The notes beneath the pieces are model-generated. The model worked only from the letters and a program-made list of their open reading frames with translations. It was not told where the DNA came from and ran no database searches. Positions 54,593 through 63,821 of a stretch of DNA of 64,000 bases are shown here, piece by piece. A program made the position numbers and the translations under genes. Position 1 is the stretch's first letter; each line of letters starts with the position of its first letter. This stretch comes from an uncultured Clostridia bacterium. GTDB lineage: Bacteria > Bacillota > Clostridia > TANB77 > CAG-508. The DNA is taken from NCBI GenBank assembly GCA_934122085.1, contig CAKOVS010000004.1, positions 1-64,000 on the forward strand, written 5' to 3'.

Positions 54593-57500
54593 ATGAAAAA
54601 ACTAAAGAAAATTTTTTATGTAATTATAACTATTTTTATAATAGTACTATCATTAAGTACAATTGTATTAGCAGATGATATAGGAAAATTAGTGCAAAAT
54701 GTAGAATATACAGAAGAATTTAAGGAATGGTTGAAACTTTCAGATGAAGAAAAACAGAAAACTATAATGCCAAGGCAATATGAAATAAAAAATATAAATA
54801 TTCAAAGTAAAAATCCATTCCGTGAGATGAGTATATTAAAAGCAAATGGAAGTTCAAAATATAGTTTGAAGGATATAATTCCTAACAATTTAATTATTAG
54901 AAATCAAAAAAATACAAATTCATGTTGGGCATTTGCAGCATTATCATCACTTGAAACAAATTTAGCAATTGCTAATTATAAAAGTGGAACAAATTTATCA
55001 AAAGTTTATGATTATTCTGAAAGACATATGGAATATGCAACATCAAATAGTTTTTCAAATAGTGTAACAAATTTCACTGGATATAACAGAAAAGTCGGAA
55101 GTGGGGGAAGATTTGACATAGCAACTTCATATTTGACAAATGGAACAGGAGCAATTCTTGAAAAAGATATGCCATTTGAAAATAATGAAGATATTATAGA
55201 TGTAAATCAAATTCAAAATAAAAAAGTATCAAGTCAAGTATATGATACAATAGCATTTCCAAATTATAGAGCACAATTGACAGAAGAAGCAAAGTTACAA
55301 GTAATGAATAAAATAAAACAACATATTCAAAATTATGGTGCTGTACAAGCATCTATACATGGAAATTCAAGTAATTATTCTATATTTAGTTGCTATAATA
55401 ATAAGACAGGAGCATTGTATTGCAATAATAAATATATGCATCCAGCAGATCATGCAGTTTCAATAATTGGATGGGATGACAATTATGATAGAGAAAATTT
55501 TGCAGAAAATTCAAGACCAACTTCAAATGGAGCATGGATTGTTCGAAATTCTTGGGGCGACAAGATAAATGAAATGGAATTGACAGAATTAAAGCAAGAA
55601 ATTTTTAATAAATATAAACAACAATGTATATCAAATGGTTGGGATACATATGATAAAATTCCTAATAGTTTTATAGAACAAAATGGATATACAATAGATG
55701 GTGAAAATGTATATATAAAATATGGTGATAATGGACTAATATATATTTCTTATGAAGATGATAATGTTGCAAGAGAAATGTTTGGAATTGAAAAAGCAAG
55801 TGATACAGTTGAATATGATAATATATATCAATATGATGAATTAGCTCCTAGTTGTGCTTTACAGGCTTCTAGCAAAAATGTTATGTTGAGTAACACGTTT
55901 GATAAAAAAACAGATGGAATAGAATATTTAACACAAGTAGCATTATATGCACCAGAAGTATATACTTGTAAAGTATATATAAACCCTAATGGTACAAGTA
56001 AAGACAAAAAAGATTTACAACAAGTGAAATTAAAAGTAGGAGATGAAAAAACAATAGATGCAGGATATCATACACTTGAATTTGCAAATCCGATAGAAAT
56101 AAAATCAAAATCATTTACAATAGTAATAGAAATTCAAAGTACAGGAACAAGTACATCATTCTCTCTTGAGAGTAAAATGACTGATACAGATAGTTGGTGG
56201 AGTTCAGCTAAAATAGAAAATGATAAATGTTTTTTTGCATTAGGAAATGATTTGGACAATTGTGAGTGGGTTGATTTATCAAAATTCAAAGAAGTTAACA
56301 CTTCAGTGGAAAATGGAGATAGCACAATAAAAGCATTTACAACAAACCAATTATGGGATAATTCTTTAAAAAATATAGAAATTAAGGAAAAACCAGAAAA
56401 ACTAAATTATTATGAAGGAGATAATTTTGAATCAAAAGGTCTTGTTGTACAAGCAAACTACAATAGTAAAACAAATCCATCTGTAATATTAAAAGATTTA
56501 GATTATAGTATTGTAAATGGAACAAATTTAAAAGCAGGACAAAAATCTGTAACAATATCATATCAAGACAAAAGTATTAATTTACCAATAAGTGTAGAGA
56601 AAAATAGTGTTATTAAGTTAGAAATAAAAAATCAACCAAATAAAACAGAATATAAAGAAGGGCAAAGCTTTGATAAAACGGGAATGGTGATAGAAGCAAC
56701 ATATAAAAATGGTACAACAAAAACAATATCAGATTATACAATAGAAAACGGAAATAGTTTAGATTCAGAACAAACTAGTGTAACTATTGTATATGATGGA
56801 CAAAAAATTGAACAATCAATAAAAGTAACACCAAATCCATTAATAGAATTAAGAATATCAAAAGCTCCTAATAAACAAAAATATGTAGTAGGACAAAAAT
56901 TTGATAAAACAGGAATGGTCATTATAGGAAAATATCAAGATGGTTCAGAACAAGAAATAATAGACTATACAATAGAAAATGGAAATAACTTAACAAAGGA
57001 ACAAACAGAAGTAACTATAACTTTTAAAGGTAAGACAATTAAACAAGAAATATCTGTTGAAGACAAAAAAGTTGAGGAAATATCAATAAAAACTTTTCCA
57101 TCAAAAAAACAATATATACAAAATAAAGAAGAATTAGAATTAAATGATGGTATATTGCAAATAAAATACAATGATGATTCAACAGAAGAAATACCATTAA
57201 CAAACGAACAAATAAAAGTAAGTGGATTTGATAATGAAAAAATAGGAAAAAATACAATTACAATAGAATATCAAAATAAAAAGACTACATTTGATGTTGA
57301 AATAATAGAAGAAATTAAAAATTCAAGTTTTTCTAATATGAAAATAAAAATAAATAATGCTAAATATTATGAATTTTCAAATAAAGAGATGGAAAGTTAT
57401 TTTACAATTAATATCACATTAAGTGATATATTAAAAAATACAGAAAATGCTAAATTTGATTATTATTATTATTTATCAACAGAACAAAATGAAAATAATA

Positions 57501-57892
57501 TACAAGATTGGGTTAAAATAAATGAAGAACAAAAAACAGATGGTAAAATTGAATTTGAAATAAATACTAAAGATATTAAAAATTATGAAAAACTTATTGA
57601 TGCAGATAATTTGTATTTATATATAAAAGAAGTTATTCAAAAAGAAGGAAATCAATCAGTAGAGGTAACAAAACCTATTGAAGTGAAGTTAGATGTAAAA
57701 ATAGAAAAATATCTTGATAATGCTAAAGTAAATAATTCAAAATCAGATAATAAAGAAGATAATACAATAGCAAAAGATAACTTGCCAAAGACTGGAGTAA
57801 GAGGTATATTAGTATTTACAATAGTTATAATATTAACTTTGGGAGTTATATTTTATGTAAGATATAGGGTTTTAAAATCATATATAAAATAA
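54593..57892 (+). CDS. LPKTG-anchored papain-like (C1A) cysteine protease with Ig-like repeats
   Basis: 1099-aa secreted surface protein. Signal peptide at residues 1-27 (FIIVLSLSTIVLA). Peptidase C1 domain about 95-320: Cys in NTNSCWAFAALSS, His in HAVSIIGWDD, Asn in WIVRNSWGD. A lectin-like beta domain follows (about 420-590). Four Ig-like group 3 repeats start near residues 595, 680, 758 and 830; each has (P)xKxxYxxGxxF and a (V)TIxYxxK end. C-terminal LPKTG, a hydrophobic helix and RYRVLKSYIK form a sortase signal. Likely attached by the sortase at 17022. GAAAGGGAGAAAA precedes the ATG. Confidence 0.92.
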   Translation: MKKLKKIFYVIITIFIIVLSLSTIVLADDIGKLVQNVEYTEEFKEWLKLSDEEKQKTIMPRQYEIKNINIQSKNPFREMSILKANGSSKYSLKDIIPNNLIIRNQKNTNSCWAFAALSSLETNLAIANYKSGTNLSKVYDYSERHMEYATSNSFSNSVTNFTGYNRKVGSGGRFDIATSYLTNGTGAILEKDMPFENNEDIIDVNQIQNKKVSSQVYDTIAFPNYRAQLTEEAKLQVMNKIKQHIQNYGAVQASIHGNSSNYSIFSCYNNKTGALYCNNKYMHPADHAVSIIGWDDNYDRENFAENSRPTSNGAWIVRNSWGDKINEMELTELKQEIFNKYKQQCISNGWDTYDKIPNSFIEQNGYTIDGENVYIKYGDNGLIYISYEDDNVAREMFGIEKASDTVEYDNIYQYDELAPSCALQASSKNVMLSNTFDKKTDGIEYLTQVALYAPEVYTCKVYINPNGTSKDKKDLQQVKLKVGDEKTIDAGYHTLEFANPIEIKSKSFTIVIEIQSTGTSTSFSLESKMTDTDSWWSSAKIENDKCFFALGNDLDNCEWVDLSKFKEVNTSVENGDSTIKAFTTNQLWDNSLKNIEIKEKPEKLNYYEGDNFESKGLVVQANYNSKTNPSVILKDLDYSIVNGTNLKAGQKSVTISYQDKSINLPISVEKNSVIKLEIKNQPNKTEYKEGQSFDKTGMVIEATYKNGTTKTISDYTIENGNSLDSEQTSVTIVYDGQKIEQSIKVTPNPLIELRISKAPNKQKYVVGQKFDKTGMVIIGKYQDGSEQEIIDYTIENGNNLTKEQTEVTITFKGKTIKQEISVEDKKVEEISIKTFPSKKQYIQNKEELELNDGILQIKYNDDSTEEIPLTNEQIKVSGFDNEKIGKNTITIEYQNKKTTFDVEIIEEIKNSSFSNMKIKINNAKYYEFSNKEMESYFTINITLSDILKNTENAKFDYYYYLSTEQNENNIQDWVKINEEQKTDGKIEFEINTKDIKNYEKLIDADNLYLYIKEVIQKEGNQSVEVTKPIEVKLDVKIEKYLDNAKVNNSKSDNKEDNTIAKDNLPKTGVRGILVFTIVIILTLGVIFYVRYRVLKSYIK

Positions 57893-57967
57893 TTTGGAAT
57901 AGTTATATTAAAACTTAATAAAAATGTTATAATATTATTAATAAAATTTGAATAAAAAATGAAAAAA

Positions 57968-58002
57968 GGCACATACCTTATATAAAGGTAGTGTCTTTTT
58001 TT
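57968..58002 (+). terminator. Terminator after the protease gene
   Basis: GGCACATACCTT and AAAGGTAGTGTC stem followed by TTTTTTT. Confidence 0.8.
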
Positions 58003-58032
58003 ATTAAATCCGTTTTTATAGGAGGAAAGCTT

Positions 58033-58182
58033 ATGGATAAGAAACATATAGATGAAAATGAAGATATAGATAAATATGGAGAATTTGTATGTTCATATTT
58101 TGCATGGTTACAGCCAAGTAGTCAAAAAGAAAAAGCAAAAGAATTATCAAATATGACAAAAAAGAAGGAGGACAAAAGATGA
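58033..58182 (+). CDS. Small hydrophilic protein upstream of clpC
   Basis: 49 aa, highly charged, with one aromatic patch (FVCSYFAWLQPSS) and a lysine-rich tail. AGGAGGAAAGCTT sets ATG 58033; the frame is open to 57991. Its stop overlaps the clpC start (ATGA), so the two are coupled. It occupies the place where ctsR-mcsA-mcsB stand in Bacillus, but resembles none of these. Function unknown. Confidence 0.65.
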   Translation: MDKKHIDENEDIDKYGEFVCSYFAWLQPSSQKEKAKELSNMTKKKEDKR

Positions 58183-60578
58183 TATATAAATTTACAAATA
58201 GAGCCAAAAAAGTTATAGAAATAGCAGATGATATATCAATAGAATTAGGACATAATTACATAGGGACAGAACATATATTATATGGATTAGTAAAAGAAGG
58301 AGAAGGAATTGCATCAAAGGTATTACAAAATAAAGGTGTAACTTCTGAAAAAATTTTAAAAGAAATAAAAGAAATGTTAGGACATGGAAAAGAAATAAAA
58401 CAATCTTTAGGATTTACCCCAAGGAGTAAAAGAGTATTAGAAAACGCCTTTCTTGAAGCCAAAAGAATAGGATATAATTATATAGGAACAGAACATTTAT
58501 TATTAGCACTTATGAAAGAGGGAGATTGTATTGCAATAAAAATAATTCTAGAACTAAATGTAGAGATACCTCAGATTTATAATGAAGTAGCAAAAGTTAT
58601 AAATGAAGAAGAAATTGATAATGAGATAAATAAAGATATTTCAAAGAACAAATTAAAGAGTCAACAAACAACAACATTAAATCAATTTGGAGAAGATATA
58701 ACAGAAAAAGCAGACGAAGGAAAATTTGATAATATAATTGGTAGAGAAAAAGAAGTAGAAAGAATGATTGAAATATTGTCTAGAAGAACAAAAAATAATC
58801 CATGTTTAATAGGAGAACCTGGTGTTGGAAAAACTGCAATTGTAGAAGGACTTGCAGAAAAAATTGCAATAGGTGATGTACCACAAAATTTAAAAGAAAA
58901 AAGAATTATAAGTATTGATATTTCAGGAATGGTAGCTGGAACAAAATATAGAGGAGATTTTGAAGAAAGAATAAAAAAAGCATTAGGAGAAGTAAGAAAA
59001 GCAGGAGATATAATATTATTTATTGATGAAATACATACAATAGTTGGAGCAGGAGCTGCAGAAGGTGCAATAGATGCAGCAAATATTTTGAAGCCATTAC
59101 TTGCAAGAGGCGAAATTCAATTAATAGGAGCGACAACAGTAGAAGAATATAGAAAATATATAGAAAAAGATTCAGCATTAGAAAGAAGATTTAGTCCAAT
59201 TCAAGTTGAGGAGCCAACAGAAGCGGAAACAATTGAAATTTTAAAAGGAATAAGAGATAAATATGAAGCACATCACAATGTAAAAATTACAGATGATGCA
59301 GTAAAATCAGCTGTAACTCTTTCAAAAAGGTATATAACAGACAGATTTTTACCAGATAAAGCAATCGATTTGATTGATGAAGCATCATCAAAAATAAGAA
59401 TAAAAAAATATATAGAACCAGATGAAATAAAGAAATTGCAAGAAGAATTGGAGAAAATAGAAAAAGACAAGGAAGATGCAATTTATAATCAAGAATTTGA
59501 AAATGCAGCCAAATTAAGAGATAAAGAAAGAGAATTAAAAATAAAACTTGGTCAAAGTTCAAGTGAATGGGAAAAATACAAGATAAGGGATATTGTTGAA
59601 GTAAAAGAAGAAAATATAGCAGAAGTAATATCAAAATGGACAGGAATACCTGTACAAAGATTAAATGAAGATGATAATGAAAAAATAAAAAATTTGGAGA
59701 AAAATTTACACAAAAGAGTAATTGGACAAAATGAAGCTGTAGAAGCAGTAGCAAAAGCAATAAGAAGAGGAAGAATCGGTTTAAAAGATCCCAAAAGACC
59801 AATAGGTTCATTTTTATTTTTAGGACCTACAGGAGTTGGGAAAACAGAATTATGCAAAGCATTAGCAGAAAATTTATTTGACAATGAAGATAATATGATA
59901 AGATTAGATATGTCCGAATATATGGAGCCACATTCTGTATCTAAAATAATAGGAGCACCTCCTGGATATGTTGGCTTTGATGATGGAGGACAATTAACTG
60001 AAAAAGTTAAAAGAAAACCATATTCATTAATATTATTTGATGAAGTTGAAAAAGCTCATCCAGATGTAATGAATTTATTATTACAGATCTTAGAAGATGG
60101 TAGACTTACAGACGCACAAGGAAGAGAAGTTGATTTTAAAAATGCGATTATTATAATGACATCTAATATTGGTGCAAGATATATTACTGATAGAAAAAAT
60201 CTAGGATTTGGAAGTGAAGAAAAAATAGAATATAATGAAAGCAAAAATGAAATAATTAAAGAATTAAAAAAAGAGTTTAGACCAGAATTGATTAATAGAA
60301 TTGATGAGATAATTGTATTTCATAAATTAGAAAATAGCGAAATTGTTGATATAGCCAAAATTATGTTAAAACAAATTGAAAAAAGATTAGAAGAAAAGAA
60401 GTATTTTGTTAAAATTGATGATTCTGTGGCTGAAATTATTGCAAATAGTGAAATTGACAAAAATTATGGTGCAAGACCTTTAAGAAGAAAAATTCAAGAA
60501 TTAGTAGAAGATAGGCTCTCCGAAGAAATCTTACAAGGAAATATTGTTAGAGATAAAGAGTTTATATTCAAATTGTAG
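58179..60578 (+). CDS. clpC: ClpC-type AAA+ protease/chaperone subunit
   Basis: 799-aa HSP100 unfoldase that partners ClpP. N-domain with two Clp_N repeats (GTEHILYGLV and GTEHLLLALM), first AAA+ with Walker A GEPGVGKTA near 211-219, UVR-like middle helix (about 415-450), second AAA+ with Walker A GPTGVGKTE near 548-556 and a C-terminal D2-small domain (GARPLRRKIQ). No CtsR-type operator repeat or mcsAB genes nearby. AGGAGGACAAAAG precedes the ATG. Confidence 0.95.
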   Translation: MIYKFTNRAKKVIEIADDISIELGHNYIGTEHILYGLVKEGEGIASKVLQNKGVTSEKILKEIKEMLGHGKEIKQSLGFTPRSKRVLENAFLEAKRIGYNYIGTEHLLLALMKEGDCIAIKIILELNVEIPQIYNEVAKVINEEEIDNEINKDISKNKLKSQQTTTLNQFGEDITEKADEGKFDNIIGREKEVERMIEILSRRTKNNPCLIGEPGVGKTAIVEGLAEKIAIGDVPQNLKEKRIISIDISGMVAGTKYRGDFEERIKKALGEVRKAGDIILFIDEIHTIVGAGAAEGAIDAANILKPLLARGEIQLIGATTVEEYRKYIEKDSALERRFSPIQVEEPTEAETIEILKGIRDKYEAHHNVKITDDAVKSAVTLSKRYITDRFLPDKAIDLIDEASSKIRIKKYIEPDEIKKLQEELEKIEKDKEDAIYNQEFENAAKLRDKERELKIKLGQSSSEWEKYKIRDIVEVKEENIAEVISKWTGIPVQRLNEDDNEKIKNLEKNLHKRVIGQNEAVEAVAKAIRRGRIGLKDPKRPIGSFLFLGPTGVGKTELCKALAENLFDNEDNMIRLDMSEYMEPHSVSKIIGAPPGYVGFDDGGQLTEKVKRKPYSLILFDEVEKAHPDVMNLLLQILEDGRLTDAQGREVDFKNAIIIMTSNIGARYITDRKNLGFGSEEKIEYNESKNEIIKELKKEFRPELINRIDEIIVFHKLENSEIVDIAKIMLKQIEKRLEEKKYFVKIDDSVAEIIANSEIDKNYGARPLRRKIQELVEDRLSEEILQGNIVRDKEFIFKL

Positions 60579-60640
60579 AAATTTGTTAGAAAAAATATTT
60601 TGCTCTAATTTTAATGGCTAGGATTATTTTTAAAGTAAAA

Positions 60641-60750
60641 AAGCGAGTCTAAGATTTTCTATCAAATGAAAATTTTAAGAAAATCTAAGACTCGCCATAT
60701 TTATCTAGTACAGAAAGTCCTTCTACAAGGAGAACTTTCCTACTATATAA
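60641..60750 (-). repeat. Two-hairpin intergenic repeat, full inverted copy
   Basis: The reverse complement of this segment is almost identical to 20035-20145 (differences lie mainly in the small inner loop, TAGAAGGA versus TAGGAGGA). Both hairpins are intact. It lies between clpC and a convergent minus-strand gene. Confidence 0.85.
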
Positions 60751-60765
60751 AAAAAGATGGTTATC

Positions 60766-61098
60766 TTAATTTGATATCCATCTTTCCATTTTTATTTCTT
60801 TATATTTCTTTAGAACTTCATCATATTTTTTAAATTCATCTTCCCAAATGATATCTGGAATTTTATCAAAAGCATCAAAAACTTTTTCAGCTTCCATTAA
60901 ATAAACAACTTGTTGTTGTTTATTTAGGGTTCTATATTTTTTTGAAAATTCATATAATTTATCTAAAATTTGGTTTGCTTCAATAAAGCTCCAAAAGTCT
61001 TTTACATTCATTCCTGCTAATTTTATTTGCATTACTGCATATCCACATAATGCAAATATTGCTAAAATTAATATATATATTATCATTAATAATGCCAT
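60766..61098 (-). CDS. Small membrane-anchored protein, unknown
   Basis: 110 aa with one N-terminal transmembrane helix (about residues 3-27) and a helical cytosolic tail (VKDFWSFIEANQILDKLYEF; WEDEFKKYDEVLKKYKEIK). AGAGGTGTTAACTT precedes the ATG. It lies downstream of the XRE regulator on the same strand, separated by 112 bases. No family recognised. Confidence 0.65.
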   Translation of the reverse strand: MALLMIIYILILAIFALCGYAVMQIKLAGMNVKDFWSFIEANQILDKLYEFSKKYRTLNKQQQVVYLMEAEKVFDAFDKIPDIIWEDEFKKYDEVLKKYKEIKMERWISN

Positions 61099-61210
61099 AA
61101 GTTAACACCTCTTTTAATGTTTGTACTATTAGAGAAATTTTCTAAAATTACAAATACATTACAATTATAGCATATATTACTTAAAAATGCAAATTGGAAA
61201 AAGTTTAAAT

Positions 61211-61468
61211 CTAAAATGACACTGAAGTTGTAAAAATTTTTGAATTAGTTGATGGTTTTGAATAAGGTATTGGATTATCAGTTCTATATAACAAATAATC
61301 AACACTAGTATTATAAAAATCAGCTAATTTAGATAATAATTCTAAAGGAATACTTCTTTTATTTATTTCATAATAAGAATATGCTACTTGTGAGATATTT
61401 AAAAAATTACTTAATTGTTTTTGAGTTAAATCATGATCTTCTCTTAAATTTTTTATTCTAGTTTCCAT
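61211..61468 (-). CDS. XRE-family (Cro/CI-type) transcriptional regulator
   Basis: 85 aa. Helix-turn-helix at about residues 12-33 (DLTQKQLSNFLNISQVAYSYYE), followed by SIPLELLSKLADFYNTSVDYLL, the standard XRE/HTH_3 layout. The last 25 residues are a short hydrophilic tail without a sensor domain. GAAAGGATTTAATAT precedes the ATG. Two inverted repeats in the intergenic region upstream (61515-61555) are likely operators, so it may control itself and the divergent pilin-like gene. Confidence 0.85.
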   Translation of the reverse strand: METRIKNLREDHDLTQKQLSNFLNISQVAYSYYEINKRSIPLELLSKLADFYNTSVDYLLYRTDNPIPYSKPSTNSKIFTTSVSF

Positions 61469-61514
61469 ATATTAAATCCTTTCGATAATAAAACTAGAAA
61501 AATTATAAAATAAA

Positions 61515-61555
61515 ACAATATGTTCTATTGTATTATAAAACAAAATGTTTTATAA
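61515..61555. promoter_or_regulatory. Two operator-like inverted repeats
   Basis: ACAATA-TGTTC-TATTGT (61515-61531) and TTATAAAAC-AAAAT-GTTTTATAA (61533-61555), both perfect with 5-base spacers, between the XRE gene and the divergent pilin-like gene. Confidence 0.6.
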
Positions 61556-61662
61556 TTAATATATAATACTTAAGAGGGGAGGAGAAAATGGTAAAAGAAT
61601 ACAAGAGATAAAGAAGAAAAAAGTCTAAAAACAGAAAGAAGAAAGAAGGAGGAGGAACACCA

Positions 61663-62772
61663 ATGAAAGTGTTAAGAAAAGAAAAAGGAATAACGTTAAT
61701 AGCATTAGCAGTAACAATAATAGTAATGTTAATATTAGCAGGAGTAACAATAGCAGCATTAACAAGTGAAAATGGAATAATAAACCAAGCAAATATAGTA
61801 AAAGAAACAAACAAAGTAGCGAAGACAGAAGAAGAAGCAAGATTGGAATATTCAAATTTAATATTAGAAAAACAAATGGAAGGACATGGAGAAGAAACAG
61901 AATTAAGTGATGTAATAGGAAAACTAGAAGAAAATGGATATGAAACAGCTGAAAAAGATGGAAAAAATTATATAAAAATAGGAGAATACTATTACGAAAT
62001 AAAATTAGAAAATGAGCAAGTAAGTATAGCTAGAGAGAAAACAGAAGGAATAACAGGAGGAGGCTCAGGTTCAGGAACAGATGCAGATAATAATCAATCA
62101 TATGTAGGATATTATGCAGACGTAGACGGAAACGGAACAGTAGATGGAATAATATATGCAGATTTAGTAGCAGGAAAGAAAGGAACAACAACGCCATTAG
62201 GAACATATACAATAGACACAATAACAGCAGAAACAGCAAAAACATATCAAGTAAGTGAAGAAAATTATACAGAAGGAAAATTTGGAGAGCAAAAAATAAT
62301 AAAAGGAACAGGAAGCGGAGCAGACAGATTTTATGTAATGTCATTAAGTGATATAGGAACATATTATACATGGTATAAAAATGCGTATGGAAAAATGAAT
62401 GCAAGTGATACCCAAACAGAATTTGGAAAAGGAAAAAGTAATACAACAACAATAAACGGAAAGTGGTTAGCAAATAATGCAGAAGGATATGGATTACAAG
62501 ACGCAAATGATATGTGGGGACAAATCCAAGAAGAAATAAGTGCTGGATGGTTTGTGCCATCATATAGTGAATGGCAGGCATTTGCAGGAGAACTAGGAAT
62601 AACATGTACATCTTCAGGTAACTATAGTACAAAAGGATTAAAAAATTTGTATTGGTCTTCTTCGCAGGGCGATGCTAAACACGCGTGGACCACGTTCTTC
62701 GGCGGCAATGGCAACATGAGCTTCTACAGCGTCTACTACAGCATCTTTGTGCGTTTGAGCACGACTTTCTAA
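61663..62772 (+). CDS. Pilin-type surface protein with DGR-like variable C-type lectin domain
   Basis: 369 aa. Residues 8-30 repeat the prepilin-like module (KGITLIALAVTIIVMLILAG), again with Ala in place of Glu at position 5. A helical stalk (about 40-115), a Gly/Ser-rich linker (GGGSGSGTDADNN) and a DUF1566/FGE-sulfatase-like CLec fold follow, with WFVPSYSEWQAF near 298 and the closing YWSSS...W...FVR. The last 40 codons switch abruptly from AT-rich to GC-rich. AGGAGGAACACCA precedes the ATG. Expected role: displayed, diversifiable ligand-binding protein. Confidence 0.85.
   Translation: MKVLRKEKGITLIALAVTIIVMLILAGVTIAALTSENGIINQANIVKETNKVAKTEEEARLEYSNLILEKQMEGHGEETELSDVIGKLEENGYETAEKDGKNYIKIGEYYYEIKLENEQVSIAREKTEGITGGGSGSGTDADNNQSYVGYYADVDGNGTVDGIIYADLVAGKKGTTTPLGTYTIDTITAETAKTYQVSEENYTEGKFGEQKIIKGTGSGADRFYVMSLSDIGTYYTWYKNAYGKMNASDTQTEFGKGKSNTTTINGKWLANNAEGYGLQDANDMWGQIQEEISAGWFVPSYSEWQAFAGELGITCTSSGNYSTKGLKNLYWSSSQGDAKHAWTTFFGGNGNMSFYSVYYSIFVRLSTTF
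62652..62769 (+). repeat. Candidate DGR variable repeat (VR)
   Basis: The 3' end of the lectin domain is GC-rich (codons such as GGC, GCG, AAC, TAC, GTC), unlike everything around it. It encodes YWSSSQGDAKHAW and ends with FVRLSTTF, the YWSS...AW...FxN...VR frame in which retroelement VRs lie. No matching template repeat or reverse transcriptase was found in this window. Confidence 0.75.
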
Positions 62773-62791
62773 TTTTGTAAAAAATTAGAAA
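62766..62791 (+). other. Hairpin directly after the variable repeat
   Basis: TTTCTAATTTT-GTA-AAAATTAGAAA, overlapping the stop codon and followed by A residues rather than T, so it is not an ordinary terminator for the plus strand. DGRs have a hairpin just downstream of VR that promotes mutagenic homing. Confidence 0.55.
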
Positions 62792-62911
62792 AAAAAACAT
62801 ACTGGTATTGATATGCTCTTGAAATTGTTATAACTATGTAGTATAATCATTTTTGAAGTTATGGTATAAATAAAATATGTATAAAATAAAGAAACGGAGA
62901 TATAGAAAAAT

Positions 62912-63604
62912 ATGTATGGAATAATAGCTGCAATGCAAGAAGAAATGCAAGAAATAAAAAAGATAATGCAAGACATAGAAAATCTAAAAATATATGAATT
63001 AAACTTTTTCAAAGGAACAATAAATGATAAAGATGTAGTATTAGTCGAAGCTGGGGTTGGAAAAGTAAATGCAGCAAGAGTTACACAAATATTAATTGAC
63101 AATTTTAAAATACAAGGAATAATAAATGTTGGATCTGCAGGAAGTTGTAATGATGAATTAGAAATAGGAGATATTGTTATTGGAAAAAAATTAGTACAAC
63201 ATGATTTTGATATAACAGCATTTGGACATGAAAAAGGATTTATCAGCAATGTAGGACAATATGTGGAAAGCGATGATGAATTAATTTCACAAATAGAAGA
63301 AGTAATAAAAAATATAAAAGACAAAGATTTTAATATAAAAATTGGAATAATTGCATCAGGAGATATTTTCTGTACAGAGCCACAAATGAAAGAAAAGATA
63401 AGAAACAAATTTAATGCAGATTGCATAGAAATGGAAGGATCAGCAATAGCACAAGTATGTAAATTGGATAATATTCCGTTTTTAGTAATAAGAAGTATTT
63501 CAGATAAACCAAATGGACAGAATGAAATAACATTTGATAAGTTTTTAGAAAAAGCATCAAAAAGATGTGCATACATAATAAATGAATTTTTTACACACCA
63601 ATAA
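62912..63604 (+). CDS. mtnN: 5'-methylthioadenosine/S-adenosylhomocysteine nucleosidase
   Basis: 230-aa PNP/UDP family enzyme that cleaves adenine from MTA and SAH, recycling SAM by-products. The AAMQEEMQEI start with a catalytic Glu, GVGKVNAA, GSAGSCNDELEIGDIV, CIEMEGSAIAQV and the SDKPNGQ motif are present. ATG 62912 is close to GGAGATATAGAAAAAT. Monocistronic. Confidence 0.93.
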   Translation: MYGIIAAMQEEMQEIKKIMQDIENLKIYELNFFKGTINDKDVVLVEAGVGKVNAARVTQILIDNFKIQGIINVGSAGSCNDELEIGDIVIGKKLVQHDFDITAFGHEKGFISNVGQYVESDDELISQIEEVIKNIKDKDFNIKIGIIASGDIFCTEPQMKEKIRNKFNADCIEMEGSAIAQVCKLDNIPFLVIRSISDKPNGQNEITFDKFLEKASKRCAYIINEFFTHQ

Positions 63605-63620
63605 AAAGGTGTGTTTTATT
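63593..63620 (+). terminator. mtnN terminator
   Basis: ACACACC and GGTGTGT stem overlapping the stop codon, followed by TTTATTAT. Confidence 0.7.
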
Positions 63621-63821
63621 ATATCTTTGTTTTTTTACAAAAATTTCAAGAAAAAACTTTAATAAATTGCTTTACAAAAAATAATAACTAGTATAAAATA
63701 AAAAAGACAAAATAGGACAAAATATAATTAATTTTTCTTGCCAGATTTTTAGGATAAAAAGTTTATAAATACTACTTAAAAAATTTTGCAAAAAGTTAAT
63801 AAAAAAGATACGGAGGAAAAA

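Noticed and set aside
20035..60750. CRISPR array from the hairpin repeats
   Set aside because: The copies are tens of kilobases apart and there are no regularly spaced spacers or cas genes.
62652..62769. A complete DGR in this window
   Set aside because: No reverse transcriptase, accessory protein or template repeat is visible; only a target-like gene is present.
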